A stretch of DNA of 64,000 nt from Bos javanicus (taxonomy: Eukaryota; Chordata; Mammalia; Artiodactyla; Bovidae). This document shows positions 22,991 to 34,539 of this stretch, one piece after another. The stretch covers positions 62,132,425 through 62,196,424 of the forward strand of contig NC_083885.1 in assembly GCF_032452875.1 (NCBI RefSeq), given 5' to 3'. Each line of letters opens with the position of its first letter. The stretch's first letter is position 1. A program made the position numbers and the translations under genes. The notes under the pieces are model-generated. The model ran no database searches, was not told where the DNA came from, and was given only the letters and a program-made list of their open reading frames with translations.

Positions 22991-23489
22991 ATATTCACAA
23001 TTATCAGTTGATCATTTCTCTTTTTCTCTCTTTCCTTTTTATATTTGAACTATGAAAGTATGATAACACATTTATAGGGGATTTGGAAAATACAGAACAA
23101 AGTTACATATGGTTCTACTATATATTATGATCATTTTTAAGTAGATAAACTGTGAGTTTTAGTTGGAGTTTCAATATCAAACTGTCAAAAATTAATAGAA
23201 TGAACATACAGACAGGTACAAAGATATAGTAGACCTGAAAAGCACTATAAACCAATTCAACGTAAGTAAGATTTATACAATTTTCACACAACAGCAGGAT
23301 ACAAATTCTAGTCAAGTTCCCATAGACTATAAAATAGGAGACATTGGAACATATCCAGGGACATAAAACAAGGTGTAAAAATTTCATGATCTAAAGGTTC
23401 AATTGATCATTTCAATGATCAATTTCATGCATTCTAATGTTAATCTCTCTATATTTCCTATCAATGCTTTTTTAAATCCCTTTCTATAT

Positions 23490-24440
23490 GTCCAGGAATG
23501 CTTTTTTCCAGTACTAATGGCCCAGAATGTGGTGACATGCTGGAGGTTCAATGAGAGACTTAAGGAGGGGGCTCCGTGGGTGACTTGGAACCAAGGACAA
23601 AGTCCTGGCAGAGTCACGTGGACGTGAGGGAGACCTGAGGATTCTGAGGAGGGAAACTCTGGTTTCAAAGGGGGCGTTTTCCAGATTAAACAGACCTGGG
23701 GCCATAAATAGAAAGGGCTGTGGAACTTCAACTCAGGAGAAAGCCCAGCCTCCAGGTCCCATGCTGATGATCTGTGTGAACACACTTTGGAACAGTTTGG
23801 AAAAGTGAGACCATGAAGGAAAATGCCCAACGGGAGACACAGTGAAGGGAGCCCCGGTGCTCTGAGTGTCCCTCCCCCAGCTATGACTTTCACTGTAAAC
23901 TTGGGCTCTCCCACAGGGAACTCAGAAAACTCTCCCTGCCCTCTGCTCAGCCGCTCACGGGGACCTTCTCAGTAATTGCCAGGAGTTGTCAGTAGTCCCC
24001 AGGCGTGGGTGAGGGTGATGAGCACTGGGGGTAAGATCTGCCCCCCACTGGAGATGCCCCAGACTCTCCATGCAGACAGTGTCACCTCCGCTCCAGATGA
24101 CATGATAATGGCTCCTCTGTGGGGACAGCAGGCCCAGGGACCCTGTCCCTATAACTGGGGCCCATCCTGACTGACACTTCCCTGCACAAAGTGTGGCGCC
24201 AAGTGCAGGCAGGTGAGTGCTCCCTTGTGTTCAGTCTCAGGGCAGGAAACAGGAGAGCCGGCTCTCAGCAGGAGAGGAGCTCAGAGCTGTGTTGTCAGTG
24301 CCTTGGGCAGGACAGGTGCTCCCCTGCCTTGTCCTGAGCTGCCCCGTCCATGCCCTGGCTGGCAGGTGGAAGTGGGGAATGTGCTGGGGTGTGTGTCTGA
24401 GGGGGACCAGAGCTGTGAGTTCACTGCAAATCCTGTGTCC
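23490..24440 (+). repeat. Conserved non-coding duplicated module, unit A
   Basis: This roughly 950-bp block is repeated at 57945-58808 (about 90-95% identical by eye), with its 3' half also at 31915-32400. It contains a TATA-like GCCATAAATAGAAAGG at about 23700. Near its end is a candidate short exon finishing CAAGTGCAGGCAG before the donor GTGAGTGC (GT at 24213). It lies 3.9 kb upstream of the V1R coding exon at 28070, and I read it as the probable V1R promoter and 5' non-coding exon region. An RFPL4 origin is the alternative. Confidence 0.6.
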
Positions 24441-24544
24441 TGGGGTCCCTGACAATGAGGGGAAGAGGGAGGGGTCACTGTGGAATCTGTTCCAAGTCCT
24501 GTATGACCAGAGCCCTGGACGTCTCAACCACATAAAAAATGGTC

Positions 24545-25099
24545 TAGAGACCTCCTCAGACCTAATAGATTAGGGTTGAGTGTGAATAAGGTGGAATAAT
24601 GATGTGCAGAGTTTGGGTTAGAACCTGAAAGTCCTGAAATAAGATCCAGTGACAGACACATACACACACAAACAGAAATACAGAGAGAAAGGCCGCCCTG
24701 TAACAACCTTCACATTTTCCTTCACGGGATGCAGTTGGCTCAGTAATTTCTGCCGTAGTATCCTGTCTCGAGTCTCTCTGTGTTCTGTATTATGTATATC
24801 AATGTTGCTCATGTTTTTCTCTCTCTAATCAAACGACAAAATGCGCTCAGCCTCTTTAACATGAGGAGCAGGGGAAAGAGAAAAAAATTTTTGCACTGAG
24901 ATAGAATCCAGTTAACCTCCAGTTTGCCAAATGAGTATAAAGGTTGCAAAGTAAAGTTTTTTGAAAAGATTAGAATTAGGAAGTAAAGCAGTTTCCCCTA
25001 TGGTAATTCAACATTATATTTGGAAATACAGCTATCATCTGATGTGTGTATCTGCAGATATTCATATGTTGAAAACCTAAACCTTAAAGATACTGGTGT
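24545..25099. other. Intergenic, no feature seen
   Basis: Between the two duplicated blocks of unit A; no gene recognised. Confidence 0.5.
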
Positions 25100-25520
25100 C
25101 AGAAGATGGAGCCTTTGGAAGTGCTCATATTAAGTGGGTGGGCGTTTGTGAACAGAATTCCTACCTTGTCAAAACTCATGGAAACTGACCTGCCCGCACT
25201 GGACTTCCCTCCACCCCCCAACACCTGTGGGTGCAGAGAGGCTCCTGGGGGGCTGCAGGTTCTGGGATGTGTGTTCCTGACTCAGCACAAGAGACCTGCT
25301 CTGGGTTCATTTCTGACTCTGGCTGTGGGGGTGCCCCGTATGTGACTGTGTGGGGCTGGGGGGTCATGGGTCATGTGGGGTCAGGTATGTCCTGCAACCT
25401 GAGTCGTGGTTGCTGGTGTCAAGAAGGCACCTCCCCTGTGGGGTTGGTCTCTGTATCCAGGAAATGTCCAGGTAGGAGATCTGACCACATCACTGACCCC
25501 AATAAATACTCAGCCCTATG
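25100..25520 (+). repeat. Duplicated non-coding block A2 (pairs with 32925-33260)
   Basis: This block aligns with 32925-33260: shared phrases include CACACCTGTGGGT, GATATGTGTTCCT-type text, GGGGTGCCCC...TGTGACTGTGTGGGG and AATAAATACTCAGCCC. It extends the unit A/unit B homology downstream of the donor module. A BovB copy then interrupts unit A at 25529, with ATGGGAAGGAG on both sides (25518-25528 and 25833-25843). Confidence 0.6.
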
Positions 25521-25528
25521 GGAAGGAG

Positions 25529-25843
25529 ATCCAACCAGTCCATTCTGCAGGAGATCAGCCCTGGGTATTCTTTGGAAGGAATGATGCTAAAGCTGAAACT
25601 CCAGTACCTCATGCGAAGAGTTGACTCATTGGAAAAGACTCTGATGCTGGGAGGGATTGGGGGCAAGAGGAGAAGGGGACGACAGAGGATGAGATAGCTG
25701 GATGGCATCACCGACTCAATGCACGTGAGTCTCAGTGAACTCTGGGAGTTGGTGATGGACAGGGAGGCCTGGCGTGCTGCGATTCATGGGGTTGCAAAGA
25801 GTCGGACACGAGTGAGCGACTGATCTGATCTGATGGGAAGGAG
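25529..25843 (+). mobile_element. BovB 3' fragment interrupting unit A
   Basis: TCCAACCAGTCCATTCTGC...GACAGAGGATGAGATAGCTGG...GATCTGATCTGATG tail. The ATGGGAAGGAG duplication is at 25518-25528 and 25833-25843. It is absent from the unit B counterpart. Confidence 0.9.
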
Positions 25844-25859
25844 GTCATGGACCATAACT

Positions 25860-27870
25860 GATTATTGAAATTGCAGTGTATCTGAAATGTACATCATGAT
25901 TTAATATATGTACACATTGTGAAGGAGTCCACAGTTGACTGAATTGATGCATCCATCACCTCACATAGTAGGTGTCATCGCCTGTAGTCACCAGGTTCTA
26001 CATTACTCCTCAGTCTTTGTTCATCTTATAACTGAGAGATTGTACCCTCTTCTCCCCTTTCCCCCAACCCTAGTTCCCAAGCAACCACCATTCGACTCTC
26101 TTTCTATGAAATTGAATTTTTTTTCAAACTCTACCTATAAGTGATAGAAGGCAGTGTTTGTGTATGAATATTTCACATACCAAAGTGTCCTCGAGTTTTA
26201 CCCACGTTGTTGCAAAAGGAAAGATTTCCACCGTTTTAACCTGAGTAATATTTCACTGTGTAATATCCCACAGCTTCCTCATCGGTTTATCTATCAGCAG
26301 ACCCTTGGGCTGTTTCCATGTCTCGGCTGTTGTAACAATACAGCAATGAACATAGGGGTTCATTTACAGATATTCATCTTTACAGATATTACTTCGAGAT
26401 CTGATTTCATCTCCTTGTATATATATTAGAAGCCCAATTGCTGGGTCATATGGGAGTTCTGGTTTTAACTTCTCAGGAACTTCCACAACATTCTCCACAG
26501 AGGCTGTACCCATTAATATTCCCACCAACAGTGTGTGAAGTGTTCCTTTTTGTCAAGATCCTTGCCAATGTGTTATCTCTTCTCTTTTGGAAACTAGACA
26601 CTCTAACAGGTGAGAGATGCTATCTCATTGTAATTTTGACCTGATGACTAGAGATGTTGAGCACCTGTCCACGTACCTTTAGGCTCTTTGTATGCAGTCT
26701 TTGAAAAAAAAACCTGTTCAGGTCCTTTCCCCATTTTAAACTGGATTATTTGGGGTTTTGCACAATATTATTTTACATTTTGGATATTCGTTCATTCATG
26801 GATATGTGGATTGCAAATATCGTCTCCTATTTCACAGTTCCTTTGCCCTGCAGAGGCTCTTATATGATAAACTCTCACTCTTTTACTTTTGTTGCTGTGC
26901 TTTTGTTGTCAAATCCAAACCATTACAGCCAAGATCAATTCAAGGAGCTTACTTCTTTCCTCTAGGAGTTTGATGGTTCCAGATCTTACATCCAAGTTTA
27001 ATCCAGTTTAGAACATTTTTGTGTGTGGTGTAAGATAGTGTCCAGATTTTTTTTTTTGGAATTTTAAATTTGGATATAATTGATACAACATTATGTCTGT
27101 TTCACGGGTACAAAATAACAATTAAATATTTCTCTACATTGCCAGTTGATCACGGACAGTCTAGTTTACATCTGTTATACATGTAGTTATATTTTTTTAT
27201 TCGACCAGAATCTGTAAGGCTTACTCTCTCTCTTTTCATCGTTAGATGTGGATTTCCAGTTTTCAAACACCACTTATTGAAGGGACTAACATTAGTCCAT
27301 TGCATACCCTTAGTGCCTTCGTCAAAAATTAATTCACCAGAAGTGTATGGGTTAATTTCTGCGCTTTCTGTTCTGTCCCATCAGTCTGTCTATTTTATGC
27401 ATATTTTATGCAAATTTATGTTGCCATAAATTTGACATATGGTTTGAAATGAGGAAGTTGGATGTTTTGTTCATCTTTCACGTGATGCTTTGACTATTTG
27501 GGGTATTTTTTGGTTGTATACAGATTTGGGGATTTTTTTTTTTCTGTTTCTGTGAATACTGGCATTGAAAATAGTTGAACTGAGCCAACAATGTTGCTGA
27601 ACAAGGCAGACATGTTTTCTAAGTTTATAGATCTTACATGAAGATAGAAGATCAGGTTATACAAGTAAATAGAGAGCTGTTGTATAACATAGGGAGCTCA
27701 GCTCAGTGCCCTGTGATGACCTAGAGGGGTGGGATGAGGGGATGGGAGGGAGGCTTTAGAGGAAGGAGATATAGGTGTATTCATATCTGATTCACATTGT
27801 TGTACAGCAGAAACTAACACAATATTTTAAAGCAATTAACCTCCAATTTAAAATTTAAAAAAAATAAAAG
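25860..27870. mobile_element. L1 fragments upstream of unit A V1R
   Basis: Minus-strand L1 ORF2 and 3' UTR text from about 25860 to 27530 (GCTGGGTCATATGGGAGTTC; TTCCCACCAACAGTGTGTG), then a plus-strand 3' end at about 27660-27868 ending in an A-rich tail. Confidence 0.75.
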
Positions 27871-28089
27871 TAAATAGAAAAAATTCAGAATAGTAATGGT
27901 GAATGATTTAACTGGTATCAGAAGTATGTTATCCAGGTAAAGTCATTTCTCTGGACTATGACAGTGTCTTCCTTTTCAGGAGAAATAAAATGTGGGAATC
28001 TTTGTCCAACGGTGATTATGTAAGAAGACTGCTGATGGCATCACCAGCACAGCCTACTTTCTGCTCCAGGACACTCTGACATCCTCTCC

Positions 28090-28998
28090 ATGTCTTTTCA
28101 CAAAGATGCCCTGAGAACCACAAGCCAGACAGCCCTGAAAACCACGTATCTTATACAGATAGGAGTTGGATCTATGGCCAATATCATCCTTTTCTTTCAC
28201 AACATCTCTCCGATCTTGCTTGGCCACAACCGGAGACCCACACCCACAGTTCTTGCCCACATATCCCTAGCCAATCTTTTGTTTCTTCTGTCCTCTGGAA
28301 TTCCCCATATAATGACAGGTTTTGTTTTGAGAAACCCTCTCTCCAGTCTTGGGTGTAAGTTTGTGTATTACATACAGAGGGTGGCTCGCAGCACCGCCCT
28401 GTGCTCCACCTGTGTCCTGAGCACCTATCAGTCCTTCACTCTCACCCCCAGGAGATCAGAGTGGGTGATGCTCAGAGGAAGGGCCCCCAAGGTCACTGGT
28501 CCTTCCTGCTGCACCTGCTGGATGTTCAGTCTCTTAATGTACATCTACGTTCCTGTGAAAATCACTGGTCCTTGGGATAGATACAACAATACTGATTCCC
28601 AAGGCAAGTGGTTCTGCTCAATTACAGGTGCTGCCACAGGCTTTGTCTACTTTTGGTTCATCTCTGATGTCATGTTTATTGGCCTCATGGTCTGGTCCAG
28701 TGGCTCCATGGTGCTTCTCCTGCACAGACACCACCAGAGGGTGCAGTATATCCACACCCCCACTGGACACCACAGATGCCCCCCAGAGACCAGAGCCGCC
28801 CACACCATCCTGATGCTCATGGTCACCTTCGTTGTCTTCTACCTGCTGAATTACAGTTTTGTTTTCCATATCAGTGCCTCTTTAGATTTTCGTCTGTGGT
28901 TGCTCCAGGTCTCTAATGTCTTGGTTTCTTGTTTCCCCACTATTTCCCCCTTCCTGCTGCTCCTGAGGGATCCTAGAACGCCTAGGTTCTGCTCTTGA
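28090..28998 (+). CDS. Vomeronasal type-1 receptor (V1R), intact, unit A
   Basis: This is a single-exon V1R pheromone receptor of 302 aa, a seven-transmembrane G-protein-coupled receptor of vomeronasal sensory neurons that couples to Gi2 and TRPC2. Hydrophobic segments sit near residues 21-43, 53-75, 90-112, 136-156, 186-210, 238-260 and 268-291. The conserved cysteines C89 (before TM3) and C176 (ECL2) can form the usual disulfide. One N-glycosylation sequon, NNT, is at residue 166. Family landmarks are LHRHHQRVQ in ICL3, PPETRAAHTIL at the start of TM6 and SPFLLLLRDPR at the end of TM7. The start is supported by a conserved acceptor TTCTGCTCCAG ending at 28069, 20 nt before the ATG, also seen in the other two V1R copies. 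An AATAAA signal at 29015-29020 follows the stop. It is about 70% identical to the 37583 copy by hand count. I cannot assign the exact VN1R subfamily name. Confidence 0.93.
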   Translation: MSFHKDALRTTSQTALKTTYLIQIGVGSMANIILFFHNISPILLGHNRRPTPTVLAHISLANLLFLLSSGIPHIMTGFVLRNPLSSLGCKFVYYIQRVARSTALCSTCVLSTYQSFTLTPRRSEWVMLRGRAPKVTGPSCCTCWMFSLLMYIYVPVKITGPWDRYNNTDSQGKWFCSITGAATGFVYFWFISDVMFIGLMVWSSGSMVLLLHRHHQRVQYIHTPTGHHRCPPETRAAHTILMLMVTFVVFYLLNYSFVFHISASLDFRLWLLQVSNVLVSCFPTISPFLLLLRDPRTPRFCS

Positions 28999-29079
28999 GT
29001 CATTAGAATGTATGAATAAAGTGCTAACTATCTAGTAGACACCTTCAATAGTAACCGTAATTATTCTGTAAGTCCTCAG

Positions 29080-29260
29080 TATCCATTTTTTACTGAGATA
29101 TAACTAACTTATATCTTTACTAACACATAGCATTGTATTAGTTCCAGATATACAACATGATGAATGTGCATTTGTATATGTTGCAAAATGATCACAAAAA
29201 GTCTAGCTAGTTGCATCCCCTCACCTTCAGAGAAGATACAAATTTTTTTCTTGTGACACA
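29080..29260 (-). repeat. Old L1-like fragment shared by all V1R 3' flanks
   Basis: AGATATACAACATGATGAATG and ATATGTTGCAAAATGATCAC align with 38590-38690 and 44100-44215 at the same distance after the V1R stop. It therefore predates the unit duplications. Confidence 0.65.
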
Positions 29261-29264
29261 AACT

Positions 29265-29400
29265 GCCAAGTTTATTTATTTAGTTAGTTTTTGTTATTAT
29301 TTGGCTGTGTGGCATATGGGGTAATAGTTCCTGGACCGTCAATTGAACCAGCTCCCCCTCAGTGGAAGCTCATAGTCTTAACCACCAGTAAGTCCCTGTG
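29265..29400 (-). mobile_element. CHR-type SINE, degraded
   Basis: TTGGCTGTGTGGCATATGGG...CTTAACCACCAGTAAGTCCC. Confidence 0.7.
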
Positions 29401-29419
29401 ATGAGAACTTTGAAGATTG

Positions 29420-30480
29420 ACTCTCTTGTTGTTGTTCAATCGCTCAGTTGTATCTGAATCTATGAGACATCATAGACTGCAGGATGCTAGGCTTCCCTGT
29501 CCCTCACTCTCTCCCAGAGTTTGCTCGAATTCATGTCCATTGTGTGGATGATGCCATCCTACCATCTCATTCTCTGTTGCCCCCTCTCCTCCTGCCCTCA
29601 TTCTTTCCAGCATCAGGCTCTTTCCCGATGAGTCAGCTCTTCACATCAGGTGGCCAAAATACTGGAGCTTCAGCATCAGTCCTTCCAATGAATATTCCGG
29701 GTTGACTTCCTTTAGGATTTCCTGGTTTGATCTCCTTGCAGTCCAAGAGACTCTCAAGAGTCTTCTCCAGCACCACAATTCGAAAGCATAAATTCTTTGG
29801 TGCTCAGCCTTCTTTATGATCCAACTCTCATATCCCTTTATGACTACTAGAAAAAACATAGCTTTGACTACACAGACCTTTGTTGGCAAAGTGATGTCTC
29901 TGCTTTTTAATATGCTATCTAGGTTTGTCATAGCTTTCCTTCCAAGGGGCAATCATCTTTTAATTTCATGGCTGCAGTCACTGTATGCAGTGATTTTTGA
30001 GCACAAGAAAATAAAAACTGTCACTGCTTCCACTTTTTCCCCTTCTATTTGCCATGAAGTGATGAACTGGGCACAGAAGAATTGATGCTTTTGAACTGTG
30101 GTGTTGGAGAAGACTCTTGAGAGTCCCTTGGACTGCAAGGAGATCAAACCAGTCCTAAATATTCATTGGAAGGACTGATGCTGAAGCTGAAGCTCCAATA
30201 CTTTGGCCACCTGATGGGAAGAACTGACTCATTGGAGAAGACCCTGATGCTGGGAAATATTGAAGGCAGGATGAGAAGGGGACGACAGAGGATGAGATGG
30301 TTAGATGGCATCACCAACTCGATGAACATGAGTTTGAGCAAGCTCTGGGTGTAGGTGATGGCCAAGGAAGCCTAGCAAAGCTGTAGTCCGTGGGGTCACA
30401 AGGAATCAGACATGACTGAGCAACTGAACTGAGCTGATCTGATGGGACTGGATGCCATGATCTTTGATTATTTTTTTCAA
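29420..30480 (-). mobile_element. BovB fragment with an opposite-strand BovB nested in it
   Basis: Minus-strand BovB runs 29420-30066 and resumes at about 30438 (GATGGGACTGGATGCCATGATC). Between them a plus-strand 5'-truncated BovB copy (about 30067-30437) starts AACTGGGCACAGAAG and ends GAGCTGATCT. The two are mutually complementary over a few hundred bp. Confidence 0.85.
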
Positions 30481-31914
30481 GTATGCAATGAATATAATTG
30501 ACTATATTCACCATGTGGTACACCATATCCCCTTGACTTGCTTGTTTTATAACTAGATGTTGATAGCTTTTAATGTTTGTACTCAATACCAAATTTTTAC
30601 AGAATTTCCAATGAACTGAGAAGGTTCACTTAGGAGATTTGAAAGTCAATCCATGAAATTATGAGCTCGAAAAATGTACAAACCATTATTGAGGAAACTA
30701 TTTCTGCCTTAACCAATGAAGCACTCTGAAAGAAACGTCCTTTCTTCCAGAACATTTCAAGAGTTTCCACAGACTTTATCTCCGTGTGTTGCGGCTAATA
30801 CCTGACACACATTGGCACAGAATCCAACATTGGTCTCCATAAATATTACTCTTGTGTGGGTGGAGATTTGATTTTTTAGATAAAGGTAACACACAGGAAA
30901 GTAGAGAATGTGTTCTTCTGTATTACCTTGTAAATTTAGTTCACTCCTATTTCTCCAGTATGCTATAGTGTTACACAGAAAATCGATGTTATTCAGTGTC
31001 TTGCTTCTTCTCTAAAACTGGATTGTTTACACGGTGGACCCTCAATAAATTTAATAGATAGGATGGATGACATAATCTGAAGGACAGACTAGAAGCTGTC
31101 TTCTTTTTCATTTGTCACTTGAATACGTAGTGTTCGTGATTGCATTTTGCAAACTTGAGATTGTTTCTATTTGTCTTATTTTCTGGGTTTTTTTGGGTCA
31201 TTTTCTGTTGTGTTATTTTTAAGTTCCAATTTAAAAAATCAATGTGCTAAGGTATAACTATTTTTCAGTGATATTTTGGACATCACATATGGATCCATCA
31301 GTCCTGTATATATATATATATGTAATTACTGACAATTAATGCTATGATTGTAGCTGTCATGAACTAGTTGTGTCTTATATAAAATAAGAAATGAATAGAA
31401 AGTATAGTTTATACATGTATCAATATGATTGCGTTTTCCAAAGCTTGTAGTTCTTTTTTGTGTTTCTTTCTTTGGTATAACTTGCCTTCTGTTTGAAAAA
31501 TTTCCTTTAACTAATATTAAGGAGCTAGTTTTACTATGAGTGAATTGTTTCAGCGTTTATCTAAAAATATCATAATTTTACTGTTTTTCCTATTAGAGAA
31601 TATAAAAAGCTAATAAAACATGATCAATAATAAAGGTATACTTAGCAACAACCTCCTCTTAAACACTAAGGAATTAAATGCCTATGAACTGTTTTTATTT
31701 TTTTAAATGATTAGAGGTAATTTCAAATCTGCTTCATTTTCACACTACTATATATAAAATAGGTAACTAATTATGACCTACTGTGTAGTAGGGTGCTGGT
31801 GTATAGTTTTCGGCCAGCTATTTGACTGCCCATTCGGATCTTTTCATTGATTCTCAAGAGGTGTCCTTAATCACCCAAGAAAGAAGATGATTTACACTGG
31901 GGATATCATTTGCT
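30481..31914. other. Unit A V1R 3' flank
   Basis: No gene was found. Stretches such as TATTACTCTTGTGTGGGTGGAGA and GTATTACCTTGTAAATTTAG align with the 3' flanks at 39020-39850 and 44400-45000. Confidence 0.55.
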
Positions 31915-32400
31915 CCTCACTGGAAATGCCCCAGACTCCCCATGCAGTCAGTGTCACCCACACAGCAGGTGACATGATAATGGAATCTCTGTGGAGAGAC
32001 CAAGGCTAGAAACACCGTCCCTATAACCATGGCCTCAGGTGCTCGGCACTCATCCTGAGTGACACGTCCCTGCACAGAGCTCTGAAGCAAAGACCAGCCA
32101 GGTGAGTGCTTCCTTCTGTTCAATCTCAGGGCAAAGACTGGGAGAGACGTTGCCTTCAGCAGGAGAGGGACTTAAGACTTAACTCACTCTGGGCGGGACA
32201 GGGGCAACACAGCCTCACTTGAGCACCCACATCCATGCTCTGCTGGGTGGAGGGTGGCTGTGAGCCCAGAAGTGTCTTAGGCTGGGAGCAGGGCCAGGTG
32301 GTCCACCGCAGATCCCTGTGCCCTGGAGTCTCTAAAGATGAGAGGAGGGATTTGGTCTCTCTGGAATGTTGCCAAGCCTTGGATGATCCAGTCACTGAGC
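31915..32400 (+). repeat. Conserved non-coding duplicated module, unit B
   Basis: This third, more diverged copy of the module retains ATGCCCCAGACT, GGTGACATGATAATGG and the donor block AGCCAG/GTGAGTGCT (GT at 32102), followed by TCAATCTCAGGGC. It lies 5.5 kb upstream of the V1R coding exon at 37563. The RFPL remnant and TATA-like half are not recognisable here. Confidence 0.55.
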
Positions 32401-32924
32401 TCCTCTCTGTTGTTAACAAAGACTGCTCATTGTAGCAGACCTCACAGGTCTATGCTTGCAGGGGAAGGAGTCCCCCTGCCGCCTTTCTCAGATCATCTCC
32501 ACCCGGGACCTTATTCCAGGGTCCTCTAGTCTTGTTGCCCACAGCTCATGACGATGCCTCTAAGCAGCTCACTCTCGGCTCTCCCTCAGCACTGGGCTAC
32601 ACACCAGCTCTGACTTCAGGGCTCACTGTGATGAGTTACACACTCCTCTGTCAACACAACAGAATTAACTCCTGTTGCTTCCACTGTATTGTAAGCAGTT
32701 TTATGCACATAAGTAAAAAAAAAAAGAAAAGAAACGAAAACCAAGACAAAATGAGGAAGCTATTGTAGCAGAAAGTGCTCGGAACCAAAGGAGAGACAGA
32801 ACTGCCTTTAAATTGTTTTTTTGTGCAAGCACAGCTGTGTCATCAGAAAAGTTGCTGGAAATAAGGCTTTTATGGGTTGTCTGTTTTCTTCTAAGAAAGG
32901 TTACTTCCAGCTTGTCCTGTTACA

Positions 32925-33260
32925 TGGAGAGTGACCTGCTCACACTGGTCCCCCCACACCTGTGGGTCGGCAAGCACTGGGATATGTGTTCCTCTCACAG
33001 CACAAGGGCATCTTTTGCGGATTCAATTTTTGGTTCTGGCTGTGGTGGTGCCCCATGTGTGACTGTGTGGGGTTGGGTGTCATGGATTGTGTGGGGGCAG
33101 GTGTGTCCTTCTGCAATTCTGGGTCACGATGGTGTCAGGGAGGCACCTCCTCTATGGGGTTGACCTCTGCGTGTCCCACAAAATGGCAAACAGTAGCTAT
33201 GACCACATCACTCACCGCAATAAATACTCAGCCCCATAGAAAGGAGATCATGGGCCATGT
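32925..33260 (+). repeat. Duplicated non-coding block B2 (pairs with 25100-25520)
   Basis: This is the unit B partner of block A2, uninterrupted at the site where unit A carries a BovB insertion (CAGCCCCATAGAAAGGAGATCATGG). No ORF of interest was found. Confidence 0.55.
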
Positions 33261-33479
33261 GTGTGGGAGGAGAGATGCAAGAGGATGAGGGGAACTGCAT
33301 GTACTTAGGAGTCACTGTGATGTAGGGAGAAATGAGTGGGGTTTCAGGGAGGATCCTATGAGGATTCACTGTGCATGAGACTCATGTTCGAGCTTTTGCC
33401 AATAAAGAAAATTCAATGGGATTCATGGAGCAGCTCCATCACGAGGGCCAGGCTCAGGGCACCCCAGGATGGGCCACCG

Positions 33480-34260
33480 CAGCCTGAAGGAGGCTGGACG
33501 GGGATACAGAGCAAGTAGAAGTCGTGTGTGCTCACACAGGGAAGGACGCGCAGTTCAAGCACTGTCCAGCTCCACGTGCCAAGAGGTAGCTCTCCACGCA
33601 ATGGTCGGGGCACGTGTCCAGGCCCACACCTCGGAAGCAATCGTGAGACCACGGCTACACGTGTCCAGGCCTGCGTTCAGGAAGCTAACGCAAGAGGAGG
33701 GACAAGCATCCAGGTCCGGGGCCGGGAGCTGTCGCAAGAACTGAGGTAACTGTCCAAGTCCTGCCTTGGGAGCTGTCGCGAGAGCAGAGGTGGTGCCTGG
33801 TCCCGGCTGCGGCGCACAGCAGCTCCAGCACCAGGAGCCGCCGCCAAAGGCCCAGAGGGCCGGGAGCCACGGTGCTCGTCGGCGGCCTCTGCATCTGCCA
33901 GGATAGTATTTCTTGTTTCCAAGAGCTCTCGATTTACCAGGAAGAGAGAGCAGAGAGGAGGAAACGAACAAAAAGGTATGAATCTCATCTTGAGGTGAAG
34001 AGAGTGAGTCAGTTGTGACTACGGAGGGGCTCACAGGAGCCAGGAGCAGGTGGAGCCAGGAGGCTGAGCCTAAAGGACGAGACCATTGAAGTGGCGGGAA
34101 GAGGGGCGACTAGGAGCTGGGAGGGGGGCCAGGACGCGTTTCCTGCTTTGAGCGGAAGTAATGCCATGGCTCTAGTGGGAAAAGGAGCGAGGGCGGCCGT
34201 GGGGTTAGAAACGCCTTAGGTGCCCGAAGTCACTGTTTCCTCCTCACGTTGCTTCAGGTG
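33480..34260. other. GC-rich island with diverged ~45-53 bp tandem units
   Basis: From about 33605 to 33800 the motif TGTCCAGGCC...GGAAGCTAACGCAAGAG recurs four times with heavy divergence (near 33615, 33662, 33709 and 33752). CpG density is high around 33820-33900. Overlapping ORFs on the minus strand (159, 103 and 69 aa) are compositional. I see no known gene; LTR or CpG-island remnants are possible. Confidence 0.4.
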
Positions 34261-34539
34261 CTCAGTGACAAGGGGAATGTTCATCTTTCAAAAACCAACT
34301 CATGGTTTCCTTGGTAGTTTCTACGTCTTTTCTGGTCCTTATTTCATCCATTACCACTGTTTTTCCCTTATATATCTGCTAACCTTTGCCTTAGTTTTGG
34401 GTGGGTGGTTTGGTTTTGTTTGGTTTGGGGTTTTTTTGTTTGTTTGTTTGTTTTTTAATGTGATTTTTTGGTTTGTTTTTGTTCTTTCTGGTATAAAGTT
34501 ATGTTTATTAGAACCTTTTTTTTCTTAATCTCATTTGTT

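Noticed and set aside
33555..34034. A 159-aa minus-strand ORF
   Set aside because: GC-rich tandem-like sequence, overlapping ORFs in other frames, no domain recognised.
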